Source: UTCFX2 sp002050125
GTDB taxonomy: Bacteria; Chloroflexota; Anaerolineae; Anaerolineales; UBA4823
Direction of reading: 5' to 3'
Assembly: GCA_027494035.1 (NCBI GenBank)
Contig: JAOSJQ010000001.1
Coordinates: forward strand, 2,914,001-2,978,000
Length of the DNA stretch: 64,000 nucleotides
This document shows positions 56,801-64,000 of the stretch, piece after piece. How positions within the stretch are numbered: the stretch's first letter is position 1; each line of letters starts with the position of its first letter. The notes beneath the pieces are model-generated. The model did no database searches, was not told where the DNA came from, and saw only the letters and a list, made by a program, of their open reading frames with translations. The translations under genes were made by a program, and so were the position numbers.

Positions 56801-56909
56801 ATTTTGCGCCATCTTTAGCAGCGGTCAACTGCACGGGAGAAAAGGTGGCAAGCGTTGGAACTAGTGCTATGGCGAGAATTAAAAGCAAGTAGATGGACTT
56901 TTTACTCAT
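53859..56909 (-). CDS. secreted subtilisin-like serine protease (S8) with PA domain
   Basis: A 1016-residue secreted subtilase. It starts MSKKSIYLLLILAIALVPTL (ATG 56909, GAGGAG upstream), a signal peptide. An I9-type inhibitor propeptide (SFIVVLKADPVIAYD, about 35-140) is followed by the catalytic domain with Asp near 173 (VGVIDTGIWPEHPSF), His near 251 (DGHGTHTASTA) and Ser near 597 (GTSMSSPHVAGL). A protease-associated insert fills the long gap between His and Ser, as in plant and Chloroflexota subtilases. C-terminal beta domains (fibronectin-like, then PPC-like, with VYVHGWSAPGGDTDYD) complete it. An extracellular protein degrader. Confidence 0.92.
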   Translation of the reverse strand: MSKKSIYLLLILAIALVPTLATFSPVQLTAAKDGAKSFIVVLKADPVIAYDGGVAGYAATGPTGGEKVNPNSGAVVRYSRFLKSSHEASLKAAGASASAKVHDYVFALNGYSAILTDEQAAAIRAQKDVVLVLDDVMRQPQTDSSPAFLGLTVPGGAYDSGINGEGVVVGVIDTGIWPEHPSFADDGSFAAPPIGPLPCEFGNTAHNVNDAPFTCNNKLIGARQVLDTYRLLIGADPDEFDSARDDDGHGTHTASTAAGNADVDAVMYGLQIAKVSGIAPRAHVVAYKGLGNLGGFTSDLAAAVDWAVEDGVDVINYSVGGGAGMPGADEIAFLFAADAGIFVATSAGNSGPGPATLGNPATMPWLTTVAASTQPRFFDGYILLGNGQVYQGASLTPETGWAPLVDAAAAGDDLCVPSYYGGPGLNPAVVSGAIVLCRRGSVGRVDKSLAVFEAGGVGMIMYNNNNVDNLYTDTFWVPTVHVDNTPGVAIKTYISSSPKPLARLETRKNMKKCEDDSFKKHNGFGGTGKYDCGPYKGRIYYAPSITIFSSRGPNPIAPDIIKPDVTAPGIQILAGNSPFPSPEFVPGELFQAIAGTSMSSPHVAGLFALLKQAHPEWSAAAARSALMTTTYQRVRDNDRVSPADPFDMGAGHVNFNSPVDRVGSVFNPGLIYDAGYLDYLGFLCDIYPAIFANPSGTCALLEALGVQTKAYNLNYPSIGVANVPGERIVERTITSVAEKRTIFKSIVQAPPGYTVQVTPWYVELDPGESATVQIKITNDGTAPIGEWRFGSLTWVGQGNKVYSPIAVRGALFEAPAEVLGEDASGSTSFNINFGYTGSYTAGNHGLIPATVTSDTVVQDPDQNFDPNDGYSNAHTFNLSGAAFFRIVLPPWAAEANSDLDIYVFDPNGNEVASSTSGGTDEQVDIEAPMDGTWTVYVHGWSAPGGDTDYDMFTWAIPQATGGSLNIDAAPASAVAGASGTVAVSWSGLSSGWYLGAVSHTGDSGPMGMTLVNVDVP

Positions 56910-57433
56910 GATGAATACTCTCCTCGGGATCTGATCGTCAAACAGGTATTGTTGATTCAACCGGGTTCAAGCGAAAACGAAAATTTTCAGATATACGCCT
57001 CCTTTGGTGCGGGTTGCTGTAAGTCATCCACAAACGTCGATTTCTACAGGGGTGTCTATGATACTACCCAGCCTATACGAAAATTGAAAACAGAAAAAAG
57101 AGAATACTCCAACTGAATGACCAGCCAGCCTCTTTTATCGTGTGATAAACTACGCCAGGCGGGTCAACGTTATGGATGCCCCATCAAATGCTGAGATCGG
57201 CTTCGATCAGGCTCGACCTTACAGAACTGTAAGTTCATTTTAAATTAATTATTGCCAAAATGCAAGAGGGGATTTATAAGACCGAATTAATCTTAATATT
57301 TCTTTGATGATGAAAACCGCAAAATTAAATGTATCCAATTTCTAACCATCTATTGACTTGATAAATACCTAAAACCCTCTATAATGAAATAAGAGGTTGT
57401 CTCACCCATTCGGTAATAATTTGGAGGTGCGCC
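56910..57433. other. AT-rich intergenic region between divergent genes
   Basis: 524 bases, distinctly AT-rich. It holds the subtilase promoter side and, at the right, the promoter at 57358-57385. No further gene, RNA or repeat was recognised. Confidence 0.5.
57358..57385 (+). promoter_or_regulatory. sigma-70 promoter of the small charged protein gene
   Basis: TTGATA (57358-57363), 16-base spacer, perfect TATAAT (57380-57385), 48 bases before the start codon. Confidence 0.65.
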
Positions 57434-57688
57434 GTGTCCGAAAAATATAATATAAACGACCCCTCATTGGATGAAGATCCTCAAGTGTATGAAGGTCCTC
57501 AGTCAAAGCTGGAGAAGCGCTACATTGACGAGTACCTCGAATCCCGCGGTGTTCGCTGGGAGGATCTCGCCCGCCTGCCGGAGGAGGAAGCCAAAGCGCT
57601 GATGATCGAGGCGAGCCGTTATGCAACTGCAAAGCTCGCCAAGCAAGAAGCCCGCGCCCAGTTTCGCTCGAAGATCCGCGGCGACTGA
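57434..57688 (+). CDS. small charged hypothetical protein
   Basis: 84 residues from GTG with GGAGG upstream. Rich in Glu, Lys and Arg, mostly helical (KLEKRYIDEYLESRGVRWED, then ARLPEEEAKALMIEASRYAT). No membrane segment, signal or motif; no family recognised. It is followed after 30 bases by the aminotransferase, so it may be co-transcribed. Confidence 0.65.
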   Translation: MSEKYNINDPSLDEDPQVYEGPQSKLEKRYIDEYLESRGVRWEDLARLPEEEAKALMIEASRYATAKLAKQEARAQFRSKIRGD

Positions 57689-57718
57689 GGGCAGGTTCAA
57701 CCTGGTCTGATCGAAGAG

Positions 57719-58834
57719 GTGAAATTGCAAATCCAGCCATTTAAGCTCGAACGTTACTTCGCCCGGTATGAATTCGCGGTGCAATACACGCTGTGCAGCT
57801 CGGATTGTGAGTCGCTCTCTATTGCGGACTTGCTAAAGCTGGAAGAGGGGGCGGAGGGGCGCTTTCAGGAGCATTGGCTAGGATACACCGAATCGCAGGG
57901 CGCGCCGGAGCTGCGCGAGGCGATCAGCCGCGTCTACACAACCATCCAGCCGGAACAGGTGCTGGTGCACAGCGGCGCAGAAGAAGCCATTTTTCTGTTG
58001 ATGCACGCCTTGCTCGCCCCGGGCGATCATTTGATCGTGCACTGGCCCTGCTACCAGTCCCTGTTCGAGATTGGGCGCGCGCTCGGCTGCGAGGTCACGC
58101 TGTGGCGCGCCCGCCCCGAAAACGGGTGGGCGCTCGACCTGGATGAGCTGCAGGGGATCATCCGCCCCAACACCCGCCTGATCGTGGTCAACCTGCCGCA
58201 CAACCCAACCGGCTATCTGATGCCCCGGTCCGAGTTCCAGGAGTTGCAGCGCATCGCCCAAGAACGCGATGTTTATCTGTTTTCCGACGAGGTCTATCGC
58301 GAAATCGAACACGACCCGGCGCTGCGCCTGCCGGCTGCCTGCGATCTCAACGAGAAGGCAATCTCGCTTGGGGTGATGTCGAAATCCTACGGGCTGGCGG
58401 GGCTGCGCATCGGCTGGATCGCGACACGCGACGCCCGGGTCTATGAACGGATGGCGGGTCTCAAAGACTACACCACGATCTGCAACAGCGCGCCGAGCGA
58501 GTTTCTGGCTGGGGTGGCGCTGCGCCACCGCGAACAGCTTACCGCGCGCAATCTAGAGATCATCCTGCGCAACCTGGAACTGCTGGACGCGTTCTTTGCC
58601 CACCGGGGGGAGCAATTCGCGTGGAAACGACCGTCCGCCGGTCCGATCGCGTTTCCACGCCTATTGGATGGGGAGGTCGAAGCGTTTTGCACGCGCCTGG
58701 CAGACACCGCCGGGGTGCTTCTGCTGCCCGGAACGCTGTACGATCACGGGGGGAACCACTTTCGGATCGGTTTTGGACGCCGCAACCTGCCCGCAGCGCT
58801 CGAAAAACTGGAAGAATTTCTCGATGCGATATAA
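57719..58834 (+). CDS. PLP-dependent aminotransferase class I/II
   Basis: A 371-residue fold-type I aminotransferase. The PLP Lys is in VMSKSYGLAGLRIGWIA, the Asn/Pro motif is VNLPHNPTGYLM, the Asp/Tyr is SDEVYRE, and the carboxylate Arg is in FRIGFGRR. It resembles the MalY/capreomycidine-synthase-like subgroup more than AspC. The substrate is unknown. GTG (57719) or the TTG six bases on are possible starts. Confidence 0.88.
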   Translation: MKLQIQPFKLERYFARYEFAVQYTLCSSDCESLSIADLLKLEEGAEGRFQEHWLGYTESQGAPELREAISRVYTTIQPEQVLVHSGAEEAIFLLMHALLAPGDHLIVHWPCYQSLFEIGRALGCEVTLWRARPENGWALDLDELQGIIRPNTRLIVVNLPHNPTGYLMPRSEFQELQRIAQERDVYLFSDEVYREIEHDPALRLPAACDLNEKAISLGVMSKSYGLAGLRIGWIATRDARVYERMAGLKDYTTICNSAPSEFLAGVALRHREQLTARNLEIILRNLELLDAFFAHRGEQFAWKRPSAGPIAFPRLLDGEVEAFCTRLADTAGVLLLPGTLYDHGGNHFRIGFGRRNLPAALEKLEEFLDAI

Positions 58835-58914
58835 TTGCCGTTTGTAGGAGATCTACCGACTGCATTCATCGTTGCAAAAAAACCGTTGTCAAAATTGCAG
58901 AGGAGTTGTTTTTG

Positions 58915-59688
58915 ATGGAAAGTATTTACGACCTGCCCCAAATTTACCAAATCATCCTGGAAAAACCAACCGAAATCATCACGATCGAAGTCGATACGCT
59001 CAATGAAGTGCTCGACAAGTACGGGATTCGCGGCGGGCATTTGCTAAACCTGGGCTGCCGCACCGCGCCGCACGCCTTGCTGCTGGCTCAGCGCGGGTTC
59101 GAAGTGACCGCGCTGGATCCTTCCGCAGCGATGCTCGCCGAGGCGCAGGCGCAGGCGGAGAGACTTGGGATCGAAATCAAGACGGTGCGGTCGGAGGAAG
59201 TCGATTTCGACCTGGAATACAAGAAGTTTGTCGCGGCGTTCTTTATGTTCGAGAATTTTCCACAGATCACCCGCTATGCGGAAATTCGGCGCAACTTTGC
59301 GGCGGTGCGGCGGCATCTGCGCGATGGCGGTCTCTACATCGTCGATGTGGATTCGCTCACGCATGGGATCGTGCGCGAAGAAAGCCTGCGCGGCCGCAAA
59401 ACGATCGTGCTCAAAAACGGGTACGCCGAGCGCTGGTTTGAAGACCTGCCCGGCGACTGGGAAGCCGGCACCAACACCGAAGTGTTGAACGCGCGCATCA
59501 TGCTGGACGACAGCCTGCACGAGACCCGCGACGTGTGGGAGTACCGCATGTACACCCCCTGGGATCTGGAGCTGCTGGCATGCGGGCTGGACGGCTGGGT
59601 CTATGTGGGTTCGTACAGCTGGCGCGGGCTGCGGCTCCCCTTGGCGAACGAAGAGCATTATTTCGGCGTTTTTCAAAAAGTCGGCTAA
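58915..59688 (+). CDS. class I SAM-dependent methyltransferase
   Basis: A 257-residue Rossmann methyltransferase (ATG 58915, GAGGAG upstream). Motif I is LLNLGCRTAPHALLLAQRG, motif II TALDPSAAM, and later FVAAFFMFENFPQITRYAEI and LRDGGLYIVDVDS. The substrate is unknown; the downstream-of-core aromatic segment (DVWEYRMYTPWDLELL) may bind it. It follows the aminotransferase by 80 bases on the same strand. Confidence 0.86.
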   Translation: MESIYDLPQIYQIILEKPTEIITIEVDTLNEVLDKYGIRGGHLLNLGCRTAPHALLLAQRGFEVTALDPSAAMLAEAQAQAERLGIEIKTVRSEEVDFDLEYKKFVAAFFMFENFPQITRYAEIRRNFAAVRRHLRDGGLYIVDVDSLTHGIVREESLRGRKTIVLKNGYAERWFEDLPGDWEAGTNTEVLNARIMLDDSLHETRDVWEYRMYTPWDLELLACGLDGWVYVGSYSWRGLRLPLANEEHYFGVFQKVG

Positions 59689-59712
59689 ACGCGAAGCGCG
59701 GCGCTGGCTCAC

Positions 59713-60987
59713 TCAGACCGGGTCGGAATAAGCCTCTAACGCCTGCAGGACGCGCTGGTGGATCAATTCAGCGGGGCGGTTTTGAGCTTGCCCCCCGCGC
59801 AGGCGCGCGTAAAAAGCCGGGTCGTATTGGCTGACCAGCGAAAGTGGGAGCGGGCGCCGGTTGAGGTTATCCAGCAGGCGCGCCAGCGCGTTTTGCACCT
59901 CCGGCTGCGCCCAATAATAGCGCGAGCGGTCGCTAAAGCTGAAGAGCCGCTTGAAACGCAGGATCGGCTCGTCGCCGGTGTAGTAGCGGTTCCAATGTTC
60001 GGGGTTGCGCAGCATCTGCGCATCCAGCACCCGTACCAGATTCGAACGCTCAGCCGCGCCGAAAAGCTCGTCCTCCATGTACGCCAGCGTAAAAACTGCC
60101 TCGCGGAAGGCAAACGTCAGTCCCGGACCCACTTTGAGAATGGCGAAATGATCGCGTTTGAGCTGGCTCAGCGCTGCGGGGGTCTGGTAATCGGTTGAGT
60201 GCGCCTCGAAGACCAGACTGGGGAGCGTTTCGATGAAACGCGCCAGCTCGGCGGCGCGCGCCGGCTGGTAATCCAGCACAAAATCATCGCCAAATTCGAC
60301 CCCCGGCTGAACCACCAGGGCAATCACCCTTTCCCAGGCGTCCTCCAATTCGAGCGCATGAAACGCATGGCGGGTGAGTTCGAGCGTTTCGCGCGCCCGC
60401 CCGACCGGGGTGACTTCGACGTCCGCTTCGAATTCGAGCGCGCCGCCCGGAACCGGCACCTCGGTGCCGATGACGTAGCGCAGTTCAGTGTGCTGGTGCG
60501 GCGGTACGGCGTTTTCTGCCGTCAGCGCCAGGCGCGCGGTGCGGCGGGCGGCGGTTTCGGGCGCGAGCGCGCCGGGCGGGTCGTCCGCGAGGGTCATGCT
60601 GGCGTCCAGGTGCAGCTTGGTAAAACCGGCTTGCGCATACGCCGCGACCAGCGCGTCGGCTTTTTCGAGCGCGGCCGCGGCGGGCAGCGACTGCCAGGGG
60701 GAGGGTCCCAGGTGGTCCCCGCCCAGATGTAAAAGCTCTGGCGGTGCGCCATGCTCGACCCTCAATTGCTGGACGTAGGCGTTAAAGGCGGCGGGCGTCA
60801 TGCCGGTGTAGCCGCCGTCTTGGTTGACCTGGTTGCAGGTCGATTCGATCAGCAGGGGGCGATCCGCGGCGAAGGCGTGGCGCAGCGCAGTTTTGAGTAC
60901 CCAGGGGTGCGCCGAACAAACGGAGGCGATCCCGGCGGGTTCGCCGCGCTTCTGGCGCGCAATCAATTCATCGAGGAAGTTCGGCAT
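59713..60987 (-). CDS. kbaZ: tagatose-bisphosphate aldolase non-catalytic subunit, KbaZ/GatZ
   Basis: A 424-residue KbaZ/GatZ protein, which stabilises the class II tagatose-1,6-bisphosphate aldolase KbaY/GatY. Diagnostic blocks are ESTCNQVNQDGGYTGMTP, HLGGDHLGPSPWQ, KLHLDASMTLADDP and the C-terminal SQYDPAFYARL. The catalytic KbaY is not in the window; instead a LacD-type class I aldolase is two genes upstream. The start overlaps the PfkB gene end by 20 bases. Confidence 0.92.
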   Translation of the reverse strand: MPNFLDELIARQKRGEPAGIASVCSAHPWVLKTALRHAFAADRPLLIESTCNQVNQDGGYTGMTPAAFNAYVQQLRVEHGAPPELLHLGGDHLGPSPWQSLPAAAALEKADALVAAYAQAGFTKLHLDASMTLADDPPGALAPETAARRTARLALTAENAVPPHQHTELRYVIGTEVPVPGGALEFEADVEVTPVGRARETLELTRHAFHALELEDAWERVIALVVQPGVEFGDDFVLDYQPARAAELARFIETLPSLVFEAHSTDYQTPAALSQLKRDHFAILKVGPGLTFAFREAVFTLAYMEDELFGAAERSNLVRVLDAQMLRNPEHWNRYYTGDEPILRFKRLFSFSDRSRYYWAQPEVQNALARLLDNLNRRPLPLSLVSQYDPAFYARLRGGQAQNRPAELIHQRVLQALEAYSDPV

Positions 60988-61925
60988 ACAGGTTTATTCC
61001 GTTCAATTTGAGATAATCCAGGGCTTCGTCCAGCGTTGGTTGGGCGTTGGTGCCGCCGGCGGCGCGTGGAGAGCGCGCCGCACGCCACCGCAAGCTGCAA
61101 ACACTGGGAGAGTTCCCAGCCGCGCAGATAACCGTAAATGAAGCCCGCGCCGAACGAGTCGCCCGCGCCGACCGTGTCGACCACCTGGACGGGCAAGCCC
61201 GGGCAGCGCGCGGTCTGTGCGCTGCGCTGCGCCAGCGCGCCCGCCGCGCCCAGCTTCAGCGCCACGCACCCGCTGAGCTGCGCCAGGCGGACGGCGGCGG
61301 TTTCCGGGCTGGTTTCGCCCGTGAGCGAGCGGGCTTCGGCTTCGTTCGGGAAGAAGATATCGGTAACGGCGAGCAAATCGTGCACGCCCTGCCAGAGCTC
61401 TTGCGGGTCCCAGTTGGTGTCGAGGGAGGTTGAAACGCCCAGCCGGCGCGCCTGCGCATAGATTTCCCGCAAGCCGGGCTGCAAGCCGGTGTGCAAGAAG
61501 TAGCTCGCGACGTGCAGGTGGCGCGTCTTTTTGAGCAGCGCCTCGGGCAGGTGTTCGGACGCGAGCAGAGGCATCACCCCCGCAAAGGTCAGGATGGCGC
61601 GATCCGTCACGCGGTTGAGGATGACCGAAAGACCGGTCTTCTCGCCGGGGAGCACGATCAGGTGATCGGTATTCAGCCCGCGCTTCGCCATCTCGGTTTG
61701 CATGAACCGCCCGAACACGTCGTCGCCGCACACGCCCACCACCGCCGTCTTGAGCCCCAGCCGGCTTGCGCCGCACGCCAGGATCACCGCGGAAGAGCCG
61801 ATGGTCAGCGCCGCGTCCGCGATCAGCTTTTCCACCTGGTTGAACGCCGGCTCAACGCCGCCGCTGAGGATCAGATCCGGGTTGATTTCGCCGACGACCA
61901 GCAGGTCGAATTCGGGCTGGTTCAC
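60968..61925 (-). CDS. PfkB-family sugar kinase (frameshifted near the end)
   Basis: About 319 residues of ribokinase/PfkB fold. It begins LLVVGEINPDLILSGGV, with the first Gly-rich region GSSAVILACGASRLGLKT and the catalytic loop VDTVGAGDSFGAGFIYG. In the operon it fits tagatose-6-phosphate kinase. After VACGALSTR the frame breaks at about 61062-61075; the other frame reads AAGGTNAQPTLDEALDYLKL and ends at the TGA at 60968. A two-base deletion in a GC-rich repeat is likely. Confidence 0.87.
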
Positions 61926-62896
61926 GCCGGGTAGTTCCGGTGCCAGCCTACGTCAACCGGTTCGGCGATGTAATAATCCGTCCACGGGCGCGCCAATGCG
62001 GTGACCAGCGCCGCCAGCCGCAGCAGGCGCGCGCTTGCCGTGGTTTGCAGAAAGTACAGGCGCGGTTCCGCGGCAAGCTGCACGGCTTCTTTCCAGACCG
62101 CACGCCCCACCGCGATCCCGGCTGCCCCCGCCCGGCAGGCGATTTCAACCTGACGCAGGTAGGTCTCGAAGTCCCCCGCGGCGGAGAGCAGGATCCAGGG
62201 CGCGCGCGAGGCGTCGGTGATTTGCGCGCAGGTCTGCGCCCAAACGGTTTCGTCCGGTTCCGCGGCGATGTCTAGCGGGAATTCGGTTTTGAGCAGGTCC
62301 ACGCCCGGCGCGGTCAGTCGCCGCGCGGTTTCGATCACCACAGCGCGTTTTTCGTCCGCCGGCAGGCTTTTTTGAGCGGGGTCGAGCGGGTAAGAGAGCG
62401 GTTCGAGCATGAGCAGCAGGTCGTGGCGGGCGCATTCGTCCGCGACCTGGCGCACAAACGCCTCGGTTTCTGCGGCAGTCGAGGAACCTGGATGGTAATA
62501 CACCAGCAGCTTGGCGGCGTCTGCCCCCATGCGTTTGGCTTTGGCGGGTCCCCAGTCGGGCAGGATCTGCGCCCGGCGGGCGGCGGGGTCGCCGGTGTAG
62601 CCGGTCGCTTCGAGCGCGACGATCAACCCGGCGTTGCGGGGAAGCGCCGCCTGGGCGACTGCCTGCGCCGCGGCGTACTCCGGGTCATAAAGCACGGCGG
62701 TCGCCTGCTCCCCGAGGACCCTGCCGACCAGCAGCTTGAGTTCGCTCAAAGCCTGGTCGCTGACCTGCTGCGGGTCGGCGGGGTTCAGCATGCGGCGCAA
62801 GTTCTGGCGATGATCGAGCGCCAGGCAGGCGAACCCGCCGCGCTCGTTCGAGCAGCGCTGTAAACTGCGCATTTTTGCAATAGAAATTTGACGCAT
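61922..62896 (-). CDS. lacD: LacD-family class I tagatose-1,6-bisphosphate aldolase
   Basis: A 324-residue LacD/YihT-type aldolase. It starts MRQISIAKMRSLQRCSNERG; CLALDHRQNLRRM and AKLLVYYHPGSS match the family. The Schiff-base Lys is in VDLLKTEFPLD, and GDFETYLRQVEIACRAGAAG and GIAVGRAVWKEA close the barrel. It cleaves tagatose-1,6-bisphosphate (or a similar ketose) to triose phosphates. It overlaps the PfkB gene by four bases, fixing an operon order isomerase, aldolase, kinase, KbaZ. Confidence 0.9.
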   Translation of the reverse strand: MRQISIAKMRSLQRCSNERGGFACLALDHRQNLRRMLNPADPQQVSDQALSELKLLVGRVLGEQATAVLYDPEYAAAQAVAQAALPRNAGLIVALEATGYTGDPAARRAQILPDWGPAKAKRMGADAAKLLVYYHPGSSTAAETEAFVRQVADECARHDLLLMLEPLSYPLDPAQKSLPADEKRAVVIETARRLTAPGVDLLKTEFPLDIAAEPDETVWAQTCAQITDASRAPWILLSAAGDFETYLRQVEIACRAGAAGIAVGRAVWKEAVQLAAEPRLYFLQTTASARLLRLAALVTALARPWTDYYIAEPVDVGWHRNYPA

Positions 62897-63049
62897 TAAA
62901 CCTCCTGCGATCGAGCTTTAGGGGCAATTCTGGCGAAAGGCGTCCAGATCGCGATTCTTCAAGATGGTACTGAAGCCCAATTGCGCTGATTGCACGCAGA
63001 ACCGTTCGAAATTTCCGGGCAGGTCGGTGTATTCTGCCTTGTAATCCGT

Positions 63050-64000
63050 TTAGGCGTCGCCTTCGAGCGTATCCAGGTGGATGACCGGGGTCAGGTGCGC
63101 GGGATGATCCGGGGTCGAGGCCTTTCGCATAGGCGCGTTCCAGCGCCATCAACTGCAAAGCTGGCAGGTAAAGCACGCCGCGCAGCGCTTCCGGCAGGCG
63201 GCTTTCGAAGGAGACGTCCGCCGAGGTCTCGCCCAGGCTGAAAATCCGCCCGCCGAGCAGCGCCATCTCGTCCAGTACCTGGCGCTCGTGGCGCAGGTTC
63301 GCCTCGGAGAGCAAGCCGATGAGCAGCGTCTGCGGCGTGACCATGGACATTGGTCCGTGGCGGAATTCCAAAAAGTGGAACGGTTCGCTGTCGGTGAGCG
63401 TCATTTCCTTCATTTTGAGGTTGACTTCGCATGCCAGCCCGTACAACAAGCCGCTGCCCAGGTAGTAGATGCGCGCGATATCCAGGTCGGCGCCCACGAC
63501 GCGGGCGGCGAGTCCGAATTGGGTCATCAGGCGCTGTCCGGTTTCCGGCAGGCGGCGCAGGGCGTCGAGCAGCTCGGGCTGTCCGGCGGCGAGGCTGCAC
63601 ACCCCGCAGGCGGCGACGTACATCGAGGCAAACGAGCGGGTCTGCGCGGCGCTTTGCTCTTGACCTTTGGGGATGACCAGCGCTAGGTCGCCCTGCGCCG
63701 CCATTGGGCTCTGACCATAGTTGGTGATGGCGAGAACCGCTCCCCTGGTCAGGCTGCGGAAGCGCTCGATAGCGCGCAGGGTCTCGGTTGTGGCGCCCGA
63801 GCGGCTGACCGCGACCAGCAGCGTGCGGGCGCGCTGGGACAGATAGACCCCCGGGTTGAGCAGCAAATCGCCCGCGGGAGCGGCTTGCGCTGGCTGCCCG
63901 GTCAGGGAGCGATACAATGCGGCGGCGGCGATCGAAAGATAATAGGTGGAGCCGCAGCCGGTGAAAATGATCTGCTCATAATTGCGCTGGAACAGTTCGT
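63050..64000 (-). CDS. SIS-domain sugar isomerase, AgaS-like (partial, frameshifted)
   Basis: The 3-prime part of a two-SIS-domain protein that continues beyond the right edge: the edge sequence reads YEQIIFTGCGSTYYLSIAAA, matching GlmS-C/AgaS, with VAVSRSGATTETLRAI after it and FLEFRHGPMSMVTPQTLLIG in the second domain. AgaS-type enzymes deaminate galactosamine-6-phosphate to tagatose-6-phosphate, fitting the downstream aldolase and kinase. Near 63112-63115 one extra base breaks the frame; corrected, it ends DPDHPAHLTPVIHLDTLEGDA at 63050. Confidence 0.86.

Noticed and set aside
57353..57385. TTGACT-TATAAT as a promoter
   Set aside because: Its spacer would be 21 bases; the overlapping TTGATA gives 16 and is preferred.
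1..64000. CRISPR array, tRNA or rRNA genes
   Set aside because: No regularly spaced repeats, cloverleaf sequences or rRNA stretches were recognised in any part of the window.

Overview
The window looks like a chromosomal piece from a Chloroflexota bacterium, probably Anaerolineae-like. The evidence is the high G+C, GGAGG-type ribosome binding sites with frequent TTG and GTG starts, lipoproteins carrying the EVTRIV/VEVEKVVE repeats common in that phylum, hopanoid genes (squalene/phytoene synthase, squalene-hopene cyclase), a wax-ester synthase and several CUT1-type sugar systems. This assignment is inferred from gene content and not tested phylogenetically. No rRNA, tRNA or CRISPR array was recognised. 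About nineteen conserved genes are interrupted by one small indel, mostly in a homopolymer. These are more likely sequencing errors than real pseudogenes, so each such gene is given as one feature with the break noted.

Layout. 0-5.8 kb: MacB-like ABC exporter, a phosphofructokinase homologue with an altered catalytic loop, lactate permease and a CPBP protease. 6-12 kb: mutS2, an SH3 lipoprotein, then malic enzyme with a thioredoxin-reductase-like flavoprotein lacking the CxxC pair. 12-15.6 kb: GAF histidine kinase and DegV. 15.7-22 kb: an amino-sugar-type operon (GntR regulator with a visible operator, ABC binding protein, two permeases, ROK kinase, SIS isomerase). 22.1-24.9 kb: an AT-richer insert with a secreted amidase-domain protein and a lipoprotein, bracketed by duplicated pieces of the neighbouring SIS and nitroreductase genes. 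24.8-28 kb: nitroreductase, tandem UspA and a BadF-type kinase.

28-33.7 kb is the most interesting part. A Fur-feoA-feoB-feoC iron-uptake operon with a near-consensus Fur box lies beside a second four-gene operon: XRE-cupin regulator, membrane-anchored triheme cytochrome c, His-rich NifX-like protein and a peroxiredoxin. The peroxiredoxin has an in-frame TGA exactly at the peroxidatic cysteine. A hairpin with a GGUC loop follows it at the position expected of a bacterial SECIS element, and the C-terminal resolving cysteine is replaced by Thr. I read it as a selenocysteine (1-Sec) peroxiredoxin, expressed from a promoter bracketed by two copies of a probable regulator operator.

33.9-41 kb: MgtC, PEP-synthase/PPDK regulatory protein, HAD hydrolase, KAS III-like synthase, DUF1684 protein, glucokinase and a TPR membrane protein. 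41-42 kb: an IS5-like insertion sequence with an A7 frameshift site. 42-48.5 kb: heme-binding ethylbenzene-dehydrogenase-like lipoprotein, membrane protein, wax-ester synthase, MFS exporter and a choice-of-anchor protein. 48.5-52 kb: TetR-controlled hopanoid genes. 52-57 kb: GPP34 protein, lipoprotein and a large secreted subtilase. 57-59.7 kb: aminotransferase and methyltransferase. 59.7-64 kb: a tagatose/galactosamine catabolic operon (SIS isomerase, LacD aldolase, PfkB kinase, KbaZ/GatZ) running off the right edge.
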